64,000 bases of DNA from Runella sp. MFBS21. Its GTDB lineage: Bacteria > Bacteroidota > Bacteroidia > Cytophagales > Spirosomataceae. Shown here in pieces: positions 16,700 through 28,200 of the stretch. The number at the start of each line of letters is the position of its first letter. Position 1 is the first letter of the stretch. The translations under genes and the position numbers were made by a program. The notes beneath the pieces are model-generated. The model saw only the letters and a program-made list of their open reading frames with translations. It was not told the origin of the DNA and searched no databases. The DNA lies in contig NZ_JARNTW010000005.1 in NCBI RefSeq assembly GCF_029433105.1, positions 253,659 through 317,658 on the forward strand. Reading direction: 5' to 3'.

Positions 16700-18520
16700 A
16701 TGATGAAAACTTTATCCAAATATTTTAAGGTCGCTCATGTGTTGCTCTTATGGGGGCTAGTTGTCTATGTAGGATGCCGTACCAATAAAAACGACCCTAC
16801 TGCGAGTTTGCCTATATTGGGAAATGTCAAAATCAATGACATAAAAACCACCTCAGTACAAGCCTCTTGCTCCATTTCCAAAGTGGGCGTAGGCAGTGAT
16901 GGAAGTTCATCAATCAAAGAATATGGGATTTGCTATGCCACGAAAGAAAAACCAACTATCAGCGATACTAAACTAAAAGCTGGTGAAAAAACCGACATCC
17001 CTGTCGACTTTCAGGTGACTATTTCGGGGCTTACAGCCAATACCAAATACTATGTAAGAGCATATGTACTCCACGAAGGAGACCCTGTGTATAGTGAAGA
17101 ACTCGCCTTCAGTACTACTGCCCAAAAAGCGCCAGAAGTTACTACAGGAACGGGCGAGAATATAACAAGCACTTCTTTGGAAGTTTCGGGGAAAATAGCC
17201 AATATAGGTAGCAGTGATGTAGTTCAACATGGTCATGTATTATCTGAAACCAACCAAACTCCTACGACTTCCGATTTTAAAACCGAACTTGGCACGGCCA
17301 ATGCTCCTAAAGATTATAAGAGTGGTTTTTCGGGACTTAAAGCCAATACTACTTACTACGTACGTGCATATGCGACCAACGCCGCTGGTACAGGCTACGG
17401 CTCTGTAGCGACCATAAAAACTGCAAACGTAGTGGCTTCCACCGTGACAACTGGCAATGTAACTAACATCACAACCTCCTCGGCCGATGTGGGTGTAACC
17501 CGCAATACGCTCGGAACAACGACCAATGGGCAAGTGGGTATCTGCTGGAGCAGTACGAATCAGACCCCTACCATTGCCGATACCAAACGCGAGAATGGGT
17601 CTTCAAACGCACCTGAGTTTTTTAATATAAATCTAACAAATCTTAACCCCAACACTACTTACTATGTGCGCGGCTATGCTACTACGGCTGCCGGAACAGG
17701 CTATGGTGAAGTAAAAAGTTTTAAGACAAATGCTGCTGTTCCTACCATAGGCTATACCTCCGCTTCCTTTAGTACGATTGTCAATTTGGAAAGTGATGAT
17801 GATAGAATAGCCCTTAGGTGTACTCTTACTACCAATGGAGCACAAATTGTGGAATATGGCTTTGTGGTTCATGATTCTAAAACTGCTAACCCAACGCTTG
17901 ACAATAACGTTTTGAAAGTGGTAAGTACGACCTCAATAAATGGTTATGGCGTAATACTGAGTGGAATTAAAAAAGCAGACATCGCAAAACTGGAAGCTAC
18001 TAATAATTTCAGAGCTTACATTAAAACCACTGACGGCGTTTACTACGGCAGTAGCCAAACCTTTTCTTATACCTATCCTCCCGAGTTTAGCAGTTTAAAG
18101 TTTGATTGCAATGGTACTTCTTTTACCGTAACCAAGTACAGCCGTACTCCTCAAATAACGGAAATAGGGGAAATTGAAATATTGAGTACCAACTATGCAC
18201 AAGTAACCCCTCAAACCCTACCTCCAAGTACAAGTTACACCACAAAAGGATATTTCAGTATTCCCTCGGGCGATAATAGCTATGCGCTTTATGTGTATAA
18301 CACTACCGGAAAACTCATCAGTTTGCTTCCTTCTGCTAATGGAAAAGTATATACAACCAATCGTAAAACGGAAGGAGGAAGTTTACAAGCACCTTGTAGT
18401 AGCTATCCTTGGAGGTTAGTAATTCCTTATGTTAAAATGGCCAATGGTACGGTCTATTATCCTAATCCCCCTTCTATCAAACCAGTCGAGAAGTGTTTTA
18501 TTGACTGCACAGTAAAGTAG
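16700..18520 (+). CDS. Secreted or lipid-anchored protein with FN3-like repeats
   Basis: 606 residues. The hydrophobic N-terminus ends in VVYVGCRTNK, a near-lipobox (Tyr at -3), so it is either lipid-anchored or cleaved. Several repeated beta domains of about 95 residues follow, each with a block like LTANTKYYVRAYV, LKANTTYYVRAYATNAAGT or LNPNTTYYVRGYATTAAGT. These are FN3-like domains common in Bacteroidota surface proteins. The C-terminal 170 residues look unrelated and include several Cys. No enzyme motif was found. It starts with two ATG codons in a row (16700 or 16703). It is first in a plus-strand run of envelope genes and is preceded by shared element B. Confidence 0.75.
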   Translation: MMKTLSKYFKVAHVLLLWGLVVYVGCRTNKNDPTASLPILGNVKINDIKTTSVQASCSISKVGVGSDGSSSIKEYGICYATKEKPTISDTKLKAGEKTDIPVDFQVTISGLTANTKYYVRAYVLHEGDPVYSEELAFSTTAQKAPEVTTGTGENITSTSLEVSGKIANIGSSDVVQHGHVLSETNQTPTTSDFKTELGTANAPKDYKSGFSGLKANTTYYVRAYATNAAGTGYGSVATIKTANVVASTVTTGNVTNITTSSADVGVTRNTLGTTTNGQVGICWSSTNQTPTIADTKRENGSSNAPEFFNINLTNLNPNTTYYVRGYATTAAGTGYGEVKSFKTNAAVPTIGYTSASFSTIVNLESDDDRIALRCTLTTNGAQIVEYGFVVHDSKTANPTLDNNVLKVVSTTSINGYGVILSGIKKADIAKLEATNNFRAYIKTTDGVYYGSSQTFSYTYPPEFSSLKFDCNGTSFTVTKYSRTPQITEIGEIEILSTNYAQVTPQTLPPSTSYTTKGYFSIPSGDNSYALYVYNTTGKLISLLPSANGKVYTTNRKTEGGSLQAPCSSYPWRLVIPYVKMANGTVYYPNPPSIKPVEKCFIDCTVK

Positions 18521-18577
18521 TTCATTTCTAAAAATCTTATTCTAAAAAACTCGTCGGAGGTTAAACGAGACAATACC

Positions 18578-19408
18578 ATGAAAAAAATAACTTCTTTTTT
18601 TTTGCCACTTGTATGTGTTTCAATGCTGTTTTTATTAACGGGCTGCCCCAAACCTGCTGACCCTGATTACAAAGCCTCGATTAAAGCTAAATATCAACAA
18701 CTGGGCTGGATGCCAGAAGCCGATAACGGTGGCGAACCAGTTAAAACCGCAAGTGGTAACGGTTGGGTGCAATATTATGGCAACAAAGACCGCGCAATTT
18801 ATTATATCGACGGAAAGGCATTTGGTTTCTTAAATTATGAAATGAAGAAATATGAAGCCCTCGGTCAAGATAAGTTTACGGCATTGGGTACGCCCACTTC
18901 TGATTGGCAACAGTTTTTGACGGGAATTACGGGTAATGAGTTTACTAAAGGAGTTATTGTTTCTACTCCAAAAGGTGTATTTGCCGTTTATGGCTCTATT
19001 TACGAAAAATACAAAGCCCTCGGCCGTTGGAATAGCCCACTGGGATATCCTATTGGTGATGAAGGTACCATGACTACTCGCAAAGAAGGACACTTTCAGC
19101 ATTTTACCAAAACTGGGCCGCTTGGGCAAATTTATTGGAGCCAAGCCACAGGTGCTCAGGCGTTTTGGGGAAAAGTAGAGGGTATGTACGGGAGAGCTGG
19201 TGTCGGATATGATGGCAGTTGGTTGGGCTTACCAAAGTCGAGCTGTGACCCAAATAAAGCTGATAATCAACAAACAGTGGATTTTGAGAAAGGAAAGATT
19301 ATAACTGGACCTACTTGCGGAGCTTACTTAAACCAAGCGAATGAAACGGTGTATCAAAACGGCGACAGAGCAGCTAATGTAAATTCTATTCCTTGTTATA
19401 ATTATTAA
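18578..19408 (+). CDS. LGFP-repeat lipoprotein
   Basis: 276 residues with a clear lipobox (LFLLTGC, Cys about 23), so probably anchored in the outer membrane. The body holds LGFP-type repeats: residues about 150-215 include KYKALGRWNSPLGYPIGDE, a GHFQHF strand and IYWSQATGAQAFWG, then GVGYDGSWLGLPKSS. LGFP repeats are best known from actinobacterial cell-wall proteins and are thought to bind glycans or anchor to the wall. Here the repeats may hold peptidoglycan or surface glycan; that is inference. It lies 57 nt after the FN3 lipoprotein and 17 nt before the next gene, so it is likely in the same transcript. Confidence 0.8.
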   Translation: MKKITSFFLPLVCVSMLFLLTGCPKPADPDYKASIKAKYQQLGWMPEADNGGEPVKTASGNGWVQYYGNKDRAIYYIDGKAFGFLNYEMKKYEALGQDKFTALGTPTSDWQQFLTGITGNEFTKGVIVSTPKGVFAVYGSIYEKYKALGRWNSPLGYPIGDEGTMTTRKEGHFQHFTKTGPLGQIYWSQATGAQAFWGKVEGMYGRAGVGYDGSWLGLPKSSCDPNKADNQQTVDFEKGKIITGPTCGAYLNQANETVYQNGDRAANVNSIPCYNY

Positions 19409-19425
19409 TCCATTCCTGAAAACTA

Positions 19426-20052
19426 ATGAAAACACTGTTTTTTACATCTATATTTTTCTTAGTTGGCCTTTTGAGCATGGCCCAAGAAACCACGTGGCGA
19501 GATGTACCTGCCAACGAGCTCAATGGCGTAGCTATCAATGATTTGCAGGGACGTATGCGCGAAAGCATGGCTTATGCCACCCGCTATGGGTTTGGGGCGG
19601 GAGTTCCTACCTTTGAAAATGGCAACCAAAACGGCCAAATCGTCTATGGGACAGTGCTTGTTCCTAAAAAATATGTGGAGTTCAAAGATATTCCTCAGTC
19701 AGAACTGGGCAATGTTGATTTAAACAACTTTCAGGAGCGTGTTCGTCAATCGATGACATGGGCCGCCAACCACGGCTACTCAGCGGGTATTCCTACTTTT
19801 TATCATGCCGATCATGGTCGTGGAGTCGTATGCGGAACGATACTTTTCAAACCAGATGCCGTCACATTCCGAGATATTCCACAGAGCCGTATGGAACCTA
19901 TCAACCGCGATGAGGCGGGTACAGCAGGCTGGGTAAGATCGGCAGTAAGGTACGCTTCTAAAATAGGGCAAGTGGGGGCTTTCCCTACCTTTCACCAAGC
20001 TACGTATAATGACAAGGGATTGGTTTATGGAGTTGTTTTTTTCAAAAAATGA
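19426..20052 (+). CDS. Secreted protein with three ~60-residue GxPTF repeats
   Basis: 208 residues. A signal peptide (MKTLFFTSIFFLVGLLSMAQ) precedes three tandem units. Each unit has the order (W/F)(R/K)D(V/I)P, then a helix-like stretch with RxSM or RSAV, then G(V/I/A)(P/F)PTF- or GIPTF-like text, then VYG or VCGT and a closing beta strand. The repeats fill the whole mature protein. I do not recognise a named family; similar units occur, from memory, in proteins of mixed bacteria next to LGFP-like domains. There are no catalytic residues to point to. It may be a sugar or surface binding module. It follows the LGFP lipoprotein by 17 nt. Confidence 0.7.
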   Translation: MKTLFFTSIFFLVGLLSMAQETTWRDVPANELNGVAINDLQGRMRESMAYATRYGFGAGVPTFENGNQNGQIVYGTVLVPKKYVEFKDIPQSELGNVDLNNFQERVRQSMTWAANHGYSAGIPTFYHADHGRGVVCGTILFKPDAVTFRDIPQSRMEPINRDEAGTAGWVRSAVRYASKIGQVGAFPTFHQATYNDKGLVYGVVFFKK

Positions 20053-20091
20053 CAAAATAGGGGACGAACTTACCTTTGGATTTCTACTGGT

Positions 20092-20463
20092 ATGAAGTAT
20101 CTTTTACTGTGTACTCTATTGTTTTCAATGGGCTATGGGGCAGCCACTGTTACCCATCAAAGTGTAATATCTCAAAGAATACCCGAACTCCATCCTACAG
20201 ATGAAAGAAAGCAACCGCGTCCCATTGAACCCTTAGCGCTGATTGCGTTTGGAACAACGATTTTGACCCCTGTTTTATTCTTTGGAGGTGTTGGGGTGGG
20301 AATTGTGGCGGTCATGGCACTTGGTAGCTTAACGCTCAGTATTATTAGTCTTGTGCGAATCAAACGCGGGAAGGAAAAAAAGAGGGGAAAAGGATTAGCC
20401 TTGCTGTCATTATTTTTTAGCCTGATTCTAACGGGTTTTGCTTTAATGATGGTGTTCATATAA
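20092..20463 (+). CDS. Small membrane protein, DUF4190-like
   Basis: 123 residues. A hydrophobic N-terminus (MKYLLLCTLLFSMGYGAATV) may be a signal peptide. A polar stretch with many Pro follows, then two or three hydrophobic helices (about 48-85 and 103-122) separated by a Lys/Arg-rich loop, IKRGKEKKRGKG. The helix-basic loop-helix pattern resembles DUF4190-type small membrane proteins. No function can be given. It sits 39 nt after the triple-repeat protein and 111 nt before the start of the barrel/giant/FN3 operon, and may be cotranscribed with either. Confidence 0.65.
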   Translation: MKYLLLCTLLFSMGYGAATVTHQSVISQRIPELHPTDERKQPRPIEPLALIAFGTTILTPVLFFGGVGVGIVAVMALGSLTLSIISLVRIKRGKEKKRGKGLALLSLFFSLILTGFALMMVFI

Positions 20464-20574
20464 ATAGTTTGAACTACTATTCAAGAATGAAAAATCTGTC
20501 TAAGACAGAGTAGTGCGGAGCATCGAGCCATGGTATGTTTTAAAAATGGAATGACCCTAAAATTTTTAATCCTA

Positions 20575-22254
20575 ATGAAGAAAGGAGAGCTATACCTTTT
20601 GCCCTTGCTACTGCTTTGGACGTTTGGCTTGTGCCCTGTATTCGCCCAAGACCTCAGTCAGCTTTCTGCCAAAAATCCCGTGAAGGTATCGGGAAGTGTG
20701 GGCGCACGAAGCTACTACAGTATGGGGAGTCGTAGTCCGTTGTACCGAGCCAATCCGTTTGGCTATGGGCTGTCGGGAAGTGTGACGATTACGTTGTTAA
20801 ATGGACTCAGCTTTCCTTTTTCGGTTAGTTATTCAAATCGTCAAACGAGTTTTGCCCAGCCTTTTAATCAATTTGGTATGAGTCCTACCTACAAGGGATT
20901 TACCCTTCACGCTGGCTACCGAAATCTACGTTTCTCAGACTATACCCTCAATGGCTTTACAGTGCTTGGCGGGGGCTTGGAAGTACAGAAAGGGCTTCTG
21001 AGGATGGGTTTTATGATGGGGCGGCTCAACAAAGCAATTACATCGGCCGAAAATCGCCCCACTACTTTTCGGCGTATGGGCTATGCGGCAAGGCTGGGCG
21101 TAGGGAAAGGACAAAACTACGTTGATCTGATTATGATGCAGGGCTATGACGACGCTACCTCACTGACAGATTATGAGAAGTTTGGACTGAGTCCAGCCAA
21201 AAATACGGTCGTGGGAGTGGTCATAAATAAGAGCTTTGGAACGCGACTGGTTTTTAATGCAGACGCCGCCTTTAGTATCTATACGGGCGATGTCAACGCC
21301 GCCAAAATAGACCCCGCCCTGCTTGAAGCTCAAGTGTCGCCTGTGCTCTACAAAACGGTTGATGTCAATATCTCTTCAAGAGGGTTAATAGCTGTCAGTA
21401 GCAGCTTGTCGTATAGTGGAAAAGGTTATGGGATTCGGGCAGGTTATCAGCGTATCGACCCAGGGTTTACGACCATGGGAATGTATAATGTGAATAACGA
21501 TTTGGAAATTATCTCCGTCGCTCCGCGTTTTAATCTTTTGAAGAATAAAGTGGTTTTTAATGGCAATTTGCGTCTTCAACGCGACAATCTCTACAGCGAT
21601 AAGCTACGAAGTACGCGGCGATTTTTGCCCTCTGCTACGCTATCAATCAATCCTTCGGCGATGTTTGGCTTTATGGTCAATGCCAATTACAGCACGCTCA
21701 ATCAAGCGCCGGGTATCAAGCAAACCGTTACGCAAGCAGTACAACTTATGAATCAGGCCAATTATACCCTGATGCTCATGCCTAGGCTTACATTTGTAAA
21801 TGAAGCGTTTAGCCACAATCTGATGTTATCCGTGGGGACTAACCAGCTCATCGATAACAGTACGGATACTACCTTTAAACGTAACACCGAATATAGTGGC
21901 CTTAATGCTAACTTTAATTATGGACTTTCGCTCGATAAACAGTTTTTAAGTGCTGATTTTGGGGTGAGTTATTTTTCCCTCACAAACATTGGTGGTACTA
22001 CCGATAACTTGGGTATGACGGCTGGGGTAAGCAAAGGTTTCCTGAAAAATAAACTTACTACCAATTTCAGTGCCAACTACAACCTATCTAAAGAGAGCAA
22101 CGCTATGAGTTTTTCGGCTTCGGCTCACATGAAACCTGCCAAACATCATCGCGTAGGGTTGACTGCTTACCAAGTGATGAGCCAAGATGAAACTGCTACG
22201 AATCGCAATTTCAATGAATTTAGAGGCACACTCGACTATACCTATACTTTCTGA
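20575..22254 (+). CDS. Outer-membrane beta-barrel protein, first gene of giant-protein operon
   Basis: 559 residues from the ATG at 20575 (MKKGELYLLPLLLLWTFGL), ending its signal peptide at FAQ; an ATG 15 codons upstream would spoil the signal peptide. The mature part is made of alternating polar and aromatic strands (SVSYSNRQTSFAQPF, FTLHAGYRNLRFSDY and many more) and ends FRGTLDYTYTF, a C-terminal aromatic typical of outer-membrane barrels. No CarboxypepD_reg or plug domain is seen. The stop is 2 nt before the start of the 2267-residue giant protein, and the third gene overlaps the giant, so the three are almost certainly one unit. It is a possible pore or assembly partner; no family name is certain. 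Confidence 0.78.
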   Translation: MKKGELYLLPLLLLWTFGLCPVFAQDLSQLSAKNPVKVSGSVGARSYYSMGSRSPLYRANPFGYGLSGSVTITLLNGLSFPFSVSYSNRQTSFAQPFNQFGMSPTYKGFTLHAGYRNLRFSDYTLNGFTVLGGGLEVQKGLLRMGFMMGRLNKAITSAENRPTTFRRMGYAARLGVGKGQNYVDLIMMQGYDDATSLTDYEKFGLSPAKNTVVGVVINKSFGTRLVFNADAAFSIYTGDVNAAKIDPALLEAQVSPVLYKTVDVNISSRGLIAVSSSLSYSGKGYGIRAGYQRIDPGFTTMGMYNVNNDLEIISVAPRFNLLKNKVVFNGNLRLQRDNLYSDKLRSTRRFLPSATLSINPSAMFGFMVNANYSTLNQAPGIKQTVTQAVQLMNQANYTLMLMPRLTFVNEAFSHNLMLSVGTNQLIDNSTDTTFKRNTEYSGLNANFNYGLSLDKQFLSADFGVSYFSLTNIGGTTDNLGMTAGVSKGFLKNKLTTNFSANYNLSKESNAMSFSASAHMKPAKHHRVGLTAYQVMSQDETATNRNFNEFRGTLDYTYTF

Positions 22255-22256
22255 AA

Positions 22257-25200
22257 ATGATGAAAAAGGCATTACTATTTCTTTACTTCTTGGCTATCAG
22301 TATGGCTACTTGGGCGCAGTATCCTGTTCAAGCAACGCTTTCTGTCAACGCGCCTTATTCAAATCTGTTTGGAGACTATCTGAAACCAGAAAAAGTACAG
22401 CTACAACTTTTCGGAAATAACACTGAGGTCAGAATCACAGGTTCGTTGAGAAGCAATACAGGCGTTGATTTGAGTTTACCCGACAATCTTGAATATTATA
22501 CAGGTGATAAGAGCGTTTATCCGATTGTAGTTACAAATGCGGGTAAATTGTTGAATTCTAATGATTTACAGCAGTCTTATTCGGCCGAGAAACTACTTGA
22601 TAAAAGTACCCAACCTCTAAAATTAGATGCTATCGGTAATTATATTTTGCCCGAAGGAGACTATGAACTTTGTGTCAAAACTTTTGAAGCAAACGGGTAT
22701 AGGCAGCTATCTGAACAGGTCTGTTATAGGTTCACGATTACTTCTATCGAAGCCCCATTTCTGTTACAACCCCAAAACAAAGAATCCATTGCCAACGCAA
22801 GTGCCAACTATCAACCTTTGCAATTTTCGTGGACAAGCACGGCAGGTGTACTACCAAGTCGTATCAAATACAATCTTCAAATAGCCGAACTGCTCCCCAA
22901 TCAAAACGAATACGATGCTTTTCGGTCGGGGCCGTTGTTTGCAGATATTCAAATAGAAAATGGTAGCCCTACATACTTATACAAGGCAAGTGACCCCAAA
23001 TTTGAAGTGGGGAAAAGCTACGCTTGGCGCGTGGTAATAGCTGAAAAAGAACCGATTTCTAAGTATTACTCTTTCCAAAATCAGGGACTTAGTGAAGTTT
23101 TTACGTTTAAGTATGGTGGAAGTGATCCTTCCAGTCCCTTTACTATTTCGGCTGCTTATCCCAAAAACAACCGAGCGATGCCTTTTAGAGGAATGCCCTT
23201 GGTAATCCAATATGCCCCCTACAAAGAAAGCTATCAGCGTTTTGATTTTAAGTTAAAAGTATGGGATGAAAAAAACAAAGAAATAGGCTCAAATGAAGCG
23301 AGTAACGACTGGTCAAGGTTTAATTCACCCGCCAAAGCGCAGGAGTTCGCCTTAAAGGGAATACCCGTCGATGATATTCTCGCCACTTTTCTGCCACTGA
23401 GTCTGCCTGAGGGCACAGCGGGGGCTAAGTTGTTGGCCGAATTTGAAAAACATCGTATCGCAAAATGGGGGGTCAATGCTATTATGACCGATAAGCCTGG
23501 CAAAGAGCTGAGTGGCAGTTGCAATGCGCAATTTGTCGCGGGTATGGATCAGCCTGTGTTGAAAACTCCCGCTGCCAATGCTAAAATAAACGATACAGGT
23601 GAGCTAACCTTCGAGTTTGAAACAAGCAAGCGACCCGCCGACGAAGATTTATTCCCGTTTGACATCACCCAGGCACAAAATGGAACAATAGGAAAATATA
23701 AATTGAGTGTCAATGAAAAGTATGTATTGGAAGTAGCCACTTCCAAAGAGTTCAAGCCAGACGACATCAAAGCTGTTCGGTCAGGGCAATTGACTGTCAA
23801 TTCGGGGGACATTAAAAATGCTGCCCAACTGGCCGACTTGACGTATGCTACAATTTCTCAAAAAATACCCCTTACCACCGAGGTGATGTATTACTGGCGC
23901 GTAAAATGGCTCACCGATCCTGCTGCTGACGAAAAAAGCGCGCATTACGCGGTCAGCGAAATACGCTCGTTTTGTGTGGGAAAGTGTGGATCTCCACCAC
24001 CACCTGACCCCGTTGTAACTATGGCCGAATGCAGCGGCTGCAAGTTTCCTGATATTCAGGATAAAATAGAAGAAAAAGCCAATCTGGCAGAAAGCAAAAC
24101 CTTTTTGGCGGGTGGCACCAAAGGCTACAAAGTGGCCATTAATAAAATAAGCGATGCCAACAGCGGCAAAGGGGAAGGTATTGCAACCATTTTGGGTTTG
24201 CCCATGCAGGTAACATTTGAAGGAGTAAAAGTAAACAAAGACGGGGTCATGTTTGCGGGTAAAATTATGTCTAAGAAAAACAGTAGCGGTATCCCGAGCC
24301 TCATGCCCGATGCTACGCTGCCCAACAAACTGCCCGATTTTGATAAATTGACCAACACCAACGGCCTCACGCCTGATTTGACCAACCCCACACAGCTCGA
24401 AGCCCAAGCCCAACAAGTACAAACCGAACTTAAAAACCGCTGGGGACAAATCACCAACTATATCAATGAAAATGCGGCTACTCTCAAAAATGCTCCCAAC
24501 ACTGCTGGCTGGCAAACGCCCCTGGGTTTTACCCAAAACGCTGGTGGAGTGGACATTACTACGGCCTTCGAGAATTTCCTGATTACGCCCACCAATGCCC
24601 AGTTTGACGTAATGACGGTGGTGGAACTAAAAGAAGAAAATATCGTGATTCCATTTGGTTTCAAAGGAGCGTGCATTGGGATAGAAGGCAGTTGCCAGGA
24701 ATATACATTGTACCTCTACAAAGATGTGCCTATCAGTAACTTAACCCTTAAAGGAGGTGCGGACTTGAGCAAAGCTACGTACGTGGTTTACAATACTAAA
24801 GATGGATTCAAACAGATCAATATTTATGCCGAATACGAGTTTAAAAAAGACATCATTCGCCGCAAAGACAATGACGAAAAAGTAATAGCCACGCTCAAAG
24901 CCCAAACACCTAACGGGTTTTCGGACTGGGTAGCCAAGGTAAGCATCCCCGCATTTAAAGTACACGGCATGGAAGACCTTGACTTTGAACTTGTAGGTGA
25001 AGCTACCTACGACCACAGCGACAAAGAAAACCCTGCTGGTATGGACAAAATGCTGGCGGCTCTCGAACCTAAACTCCCCAACAATGACAAAGGAGACGTG
25101 GGTTTGCTGAAAGAGAATACGTGGAAGGGGTTTTATTTGCCCCAACTCAAAGTAACGCTGCCCGAGGTATTCAAAGCCGACCAGAAAGACCGCGTAAACG

Positions 25201-28200
25201 TAACGGTTAATAATTTTGTAATTGATAGCCGTGGTGTAACAGGGAGTTTGGTCGCTAAAAACGCCATTGGTATCGGCGACGGAAATCTGGCAGGTTGGTA
25301 TTTTTCGTTGGATAATTTCAACGTTACTTTTTTCAATAACGTGTTCATCGAAGCTGCTGCCGATGGCAAAATCGTGTTACCAATCTCGGGCGATGACAAA
25401 AGTACATCCCTTGCTTATACCACCACCCTTACCAAAGACAAAGAAGACAGCAAGCTGAAGTATCAGTTTGTGATTAAACCTGATAAAGATAAAGACATCA
25501 GCGCATCTATCTGGAAAGCCAAAATGAGTTTGTTGGCCACTTCTAACATCACTGTAACGGTGGGTGATAAAGCAGTGAATGAAGGTAAATTTCTGGCAAA
25601 GGCCGATTTGAACGGTGAGATGAGTTTTGATGTAAGCGAAGCCGTAACCGATGTCGCAGGCCTACCGCTACCGAGTTTCAAATTGGATATGTTTACATTT
25701 CAGGGACTTAAAATACAAAGCCAAGCACCCTATATTGAGTTAGGAAATTTTGACTCGCCTGCCCTCAAAAAAGGAAAAGATGTTTACCAAGGCTTTTCGG
25801 GCTTTGTTAGCAAATTTGCCAGCCCCCAAAAGAGTATCGGGGGATTTCCATTTACAGTAGATGCCTTTATGCCTGTCATGAAAGACGGCAAAGTAGGGTT
25901 TGTATTTGGAGGTGGCTTAGAAATGTCAAATATTCCACTCAAACCCGTTGCCAAAGTAGGATTGTCTATTTTGGCTGATGTAAAGCTGGAAAATCTACGA
26001 CCCAAAATGCGTTTCGACGGGGTGTATTTAGACAGCGTATATGTTTCGGGAGAGTTGGGGCCTGTGAGTGTCAAAGGCTCATTGACTTTTTATCGTGGAG
26101 ACAAAACAATGGGGAATGGCTTTGCTGGTAACTTAAGGGCAACATTTCCTCCAAAAATTGCACTTGCTGCGGAGGCTAAATTTGGTCATAAAGACAATTT
26201 TGGTTATTGGTATGTCTATGCTAATCTCAATGGTTTCAAACTTCCTATGGTACCGCCCGCAGTTTATATTACAGGTTTTGGCGGTGGTGCCTATCATAAT
26301 ATGACTCTCACCACACCGATTGAGAAAGGTCAAAATATCACTACAAAGCCTAACTATATTCCGAAAGAAGGGCCAATTGGCATTAAGGCGGGCGTAAACT
26401 TATGTATTGTCAAAGAAGAAATAGCCGCAGGACAAGTGGTGATGGGAGCGGAGTTTGGCGATGGGCTTAAACTCACACTCGACGGTGATGTGCAGCTTAT
26501 CAATGCCTCTAACACCCCCTCCAAAGCAGGTGATGGGTTGATAAATGGCTCTTTCAATGCCATTTATGATAGTCAACAAAATCTTTTCGATTTCACGGGT
26601 AGTGTCACTGCCAAACAGGCTGGAATAGAACTTACTGCTGATAAAAACCTGCGGATTCATGCCAGCCCAGAGGGGTATTTTCTAAAAATTGGGGAGCCCG
26701 AAAATCGAATAAATTTGAATATCGTAGATGTCGCCACTGCCAAAACCTATTTTATGCTTGGTACAGACATTCCCGATATACCTGCTCCTGATGTGCCCGA
26801 TGATGTACTTCGTAAGCTCAACTATAAGCCTTTCAAAATGGATAATGCCAAGTCGGGAGATGGTATTGCCTTCGGAGCCTCCCTCAACGCCGCTGCAAAA
26901 ATAGACCTTGAAGTGGTGAGCGTAGGCTATCGCGCAGGGTTGGGCTTTGATATCAATCTTAAAAGCGGTGCTGGCGATTGCAACGGCAAACCCGCAGGCT
27001 TCAAGGGATGGTATGCTCAAGCACAAGCTTATGGGTATCTGCAAGTCACGGCAAGCGTGTTTTTGTTGGGTTCTACAAGTATAGGTTTGTATGCAAGACT
27101 GGGTACGGGGCTGCCCAACCCTACGTGGTTTGATGGCATGGTGTATGTCGAAAACCCTATCAAAGATTTCAGCTTGCCAGTTCAGATTGGTACCAAATGC
27201 GTAGTACGTACCAATCCGTTTGATAACAACCTTCTTATTAATAGTGTCAACATTAGCGCTGGCGAAAAAGACGTAAATGTGTTTCATTCTCCGGTACTGG
27301 TTCTGAATTATCCACTTGAATTTGAAGTGGATGCGCTTGATGACAACGAAAACCCTATCGTTGAGTCGTACAAGCTGGAAGTGGAAGCAGCTTATACAGG
27401 TACATCTTCTGCGTCGGTATCTACCAAAACGACCAACGATTTTATCTTAAAACGTGACGGGCAAACCCTGTTTTGGAATAAAGAAAGCATGTTTTTCCCC
27501 AAACAAGATTATCAATTAAGAGTATCAGCCAAGGCTTTGGTTAAGCGCGGCAATGAGGCAAATTATCAGGAGTATAAATGGAAAAACAACCCGGTCAGCG
27601 AAACAAGAAACATTAATTTTAGCACTGGAAAAATGCCCGATTCTTTTGATGACAATTTGGTAGTGGCACGGCTTCCATTTAAAAATCAACAATACGCATT
27701 GGCGAATGAATACAAACGTGGCCGCTTGGGAATGGCCACTAAAGTAGAGTTTACAACCTATAGTGACGAAGAACGGCAGTTTGAGGACAAACCTATCATA
27801 TTACTGACGAACCAAAAAACACAAAAAGCCGTAGAAATTCCTACCCAACTCGACGGAGCAGATATTGATTACTCTTTTGCAGGTGGCCTTTCTTCTTTTG
27901 GAGGAGCTGGGAAACTCGAAAAAAACACAGAATATACTGTCAAATTGGTATTGAGGGGAAAATCTTTGGTTTATACAACTGATGCTTCAAATACCACTTT
28001 TGCTAAATTAAATACCAAACCCAGTACTGCGCTTGATGCAGAAAGCAAAACCAATACCGTAAAAGCGACAGCTACTGGGGGAGAACGAATCACCTCTCTC
28101 AAAAATAACATGACTACATCCAAAAAGCTAGTTCTTGAAAAACAACCCGATTTGACGTTATATCAATACCGTTTTAAAACGAGTGAGTATGCTACTTTCA

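Noticed and set aside
23781-24536. 251-residue minus-strand frame in the giant gene
   Set aside because: Antisense shadow; no domain, no promoter, and the plus-strand frame is continuous through it.
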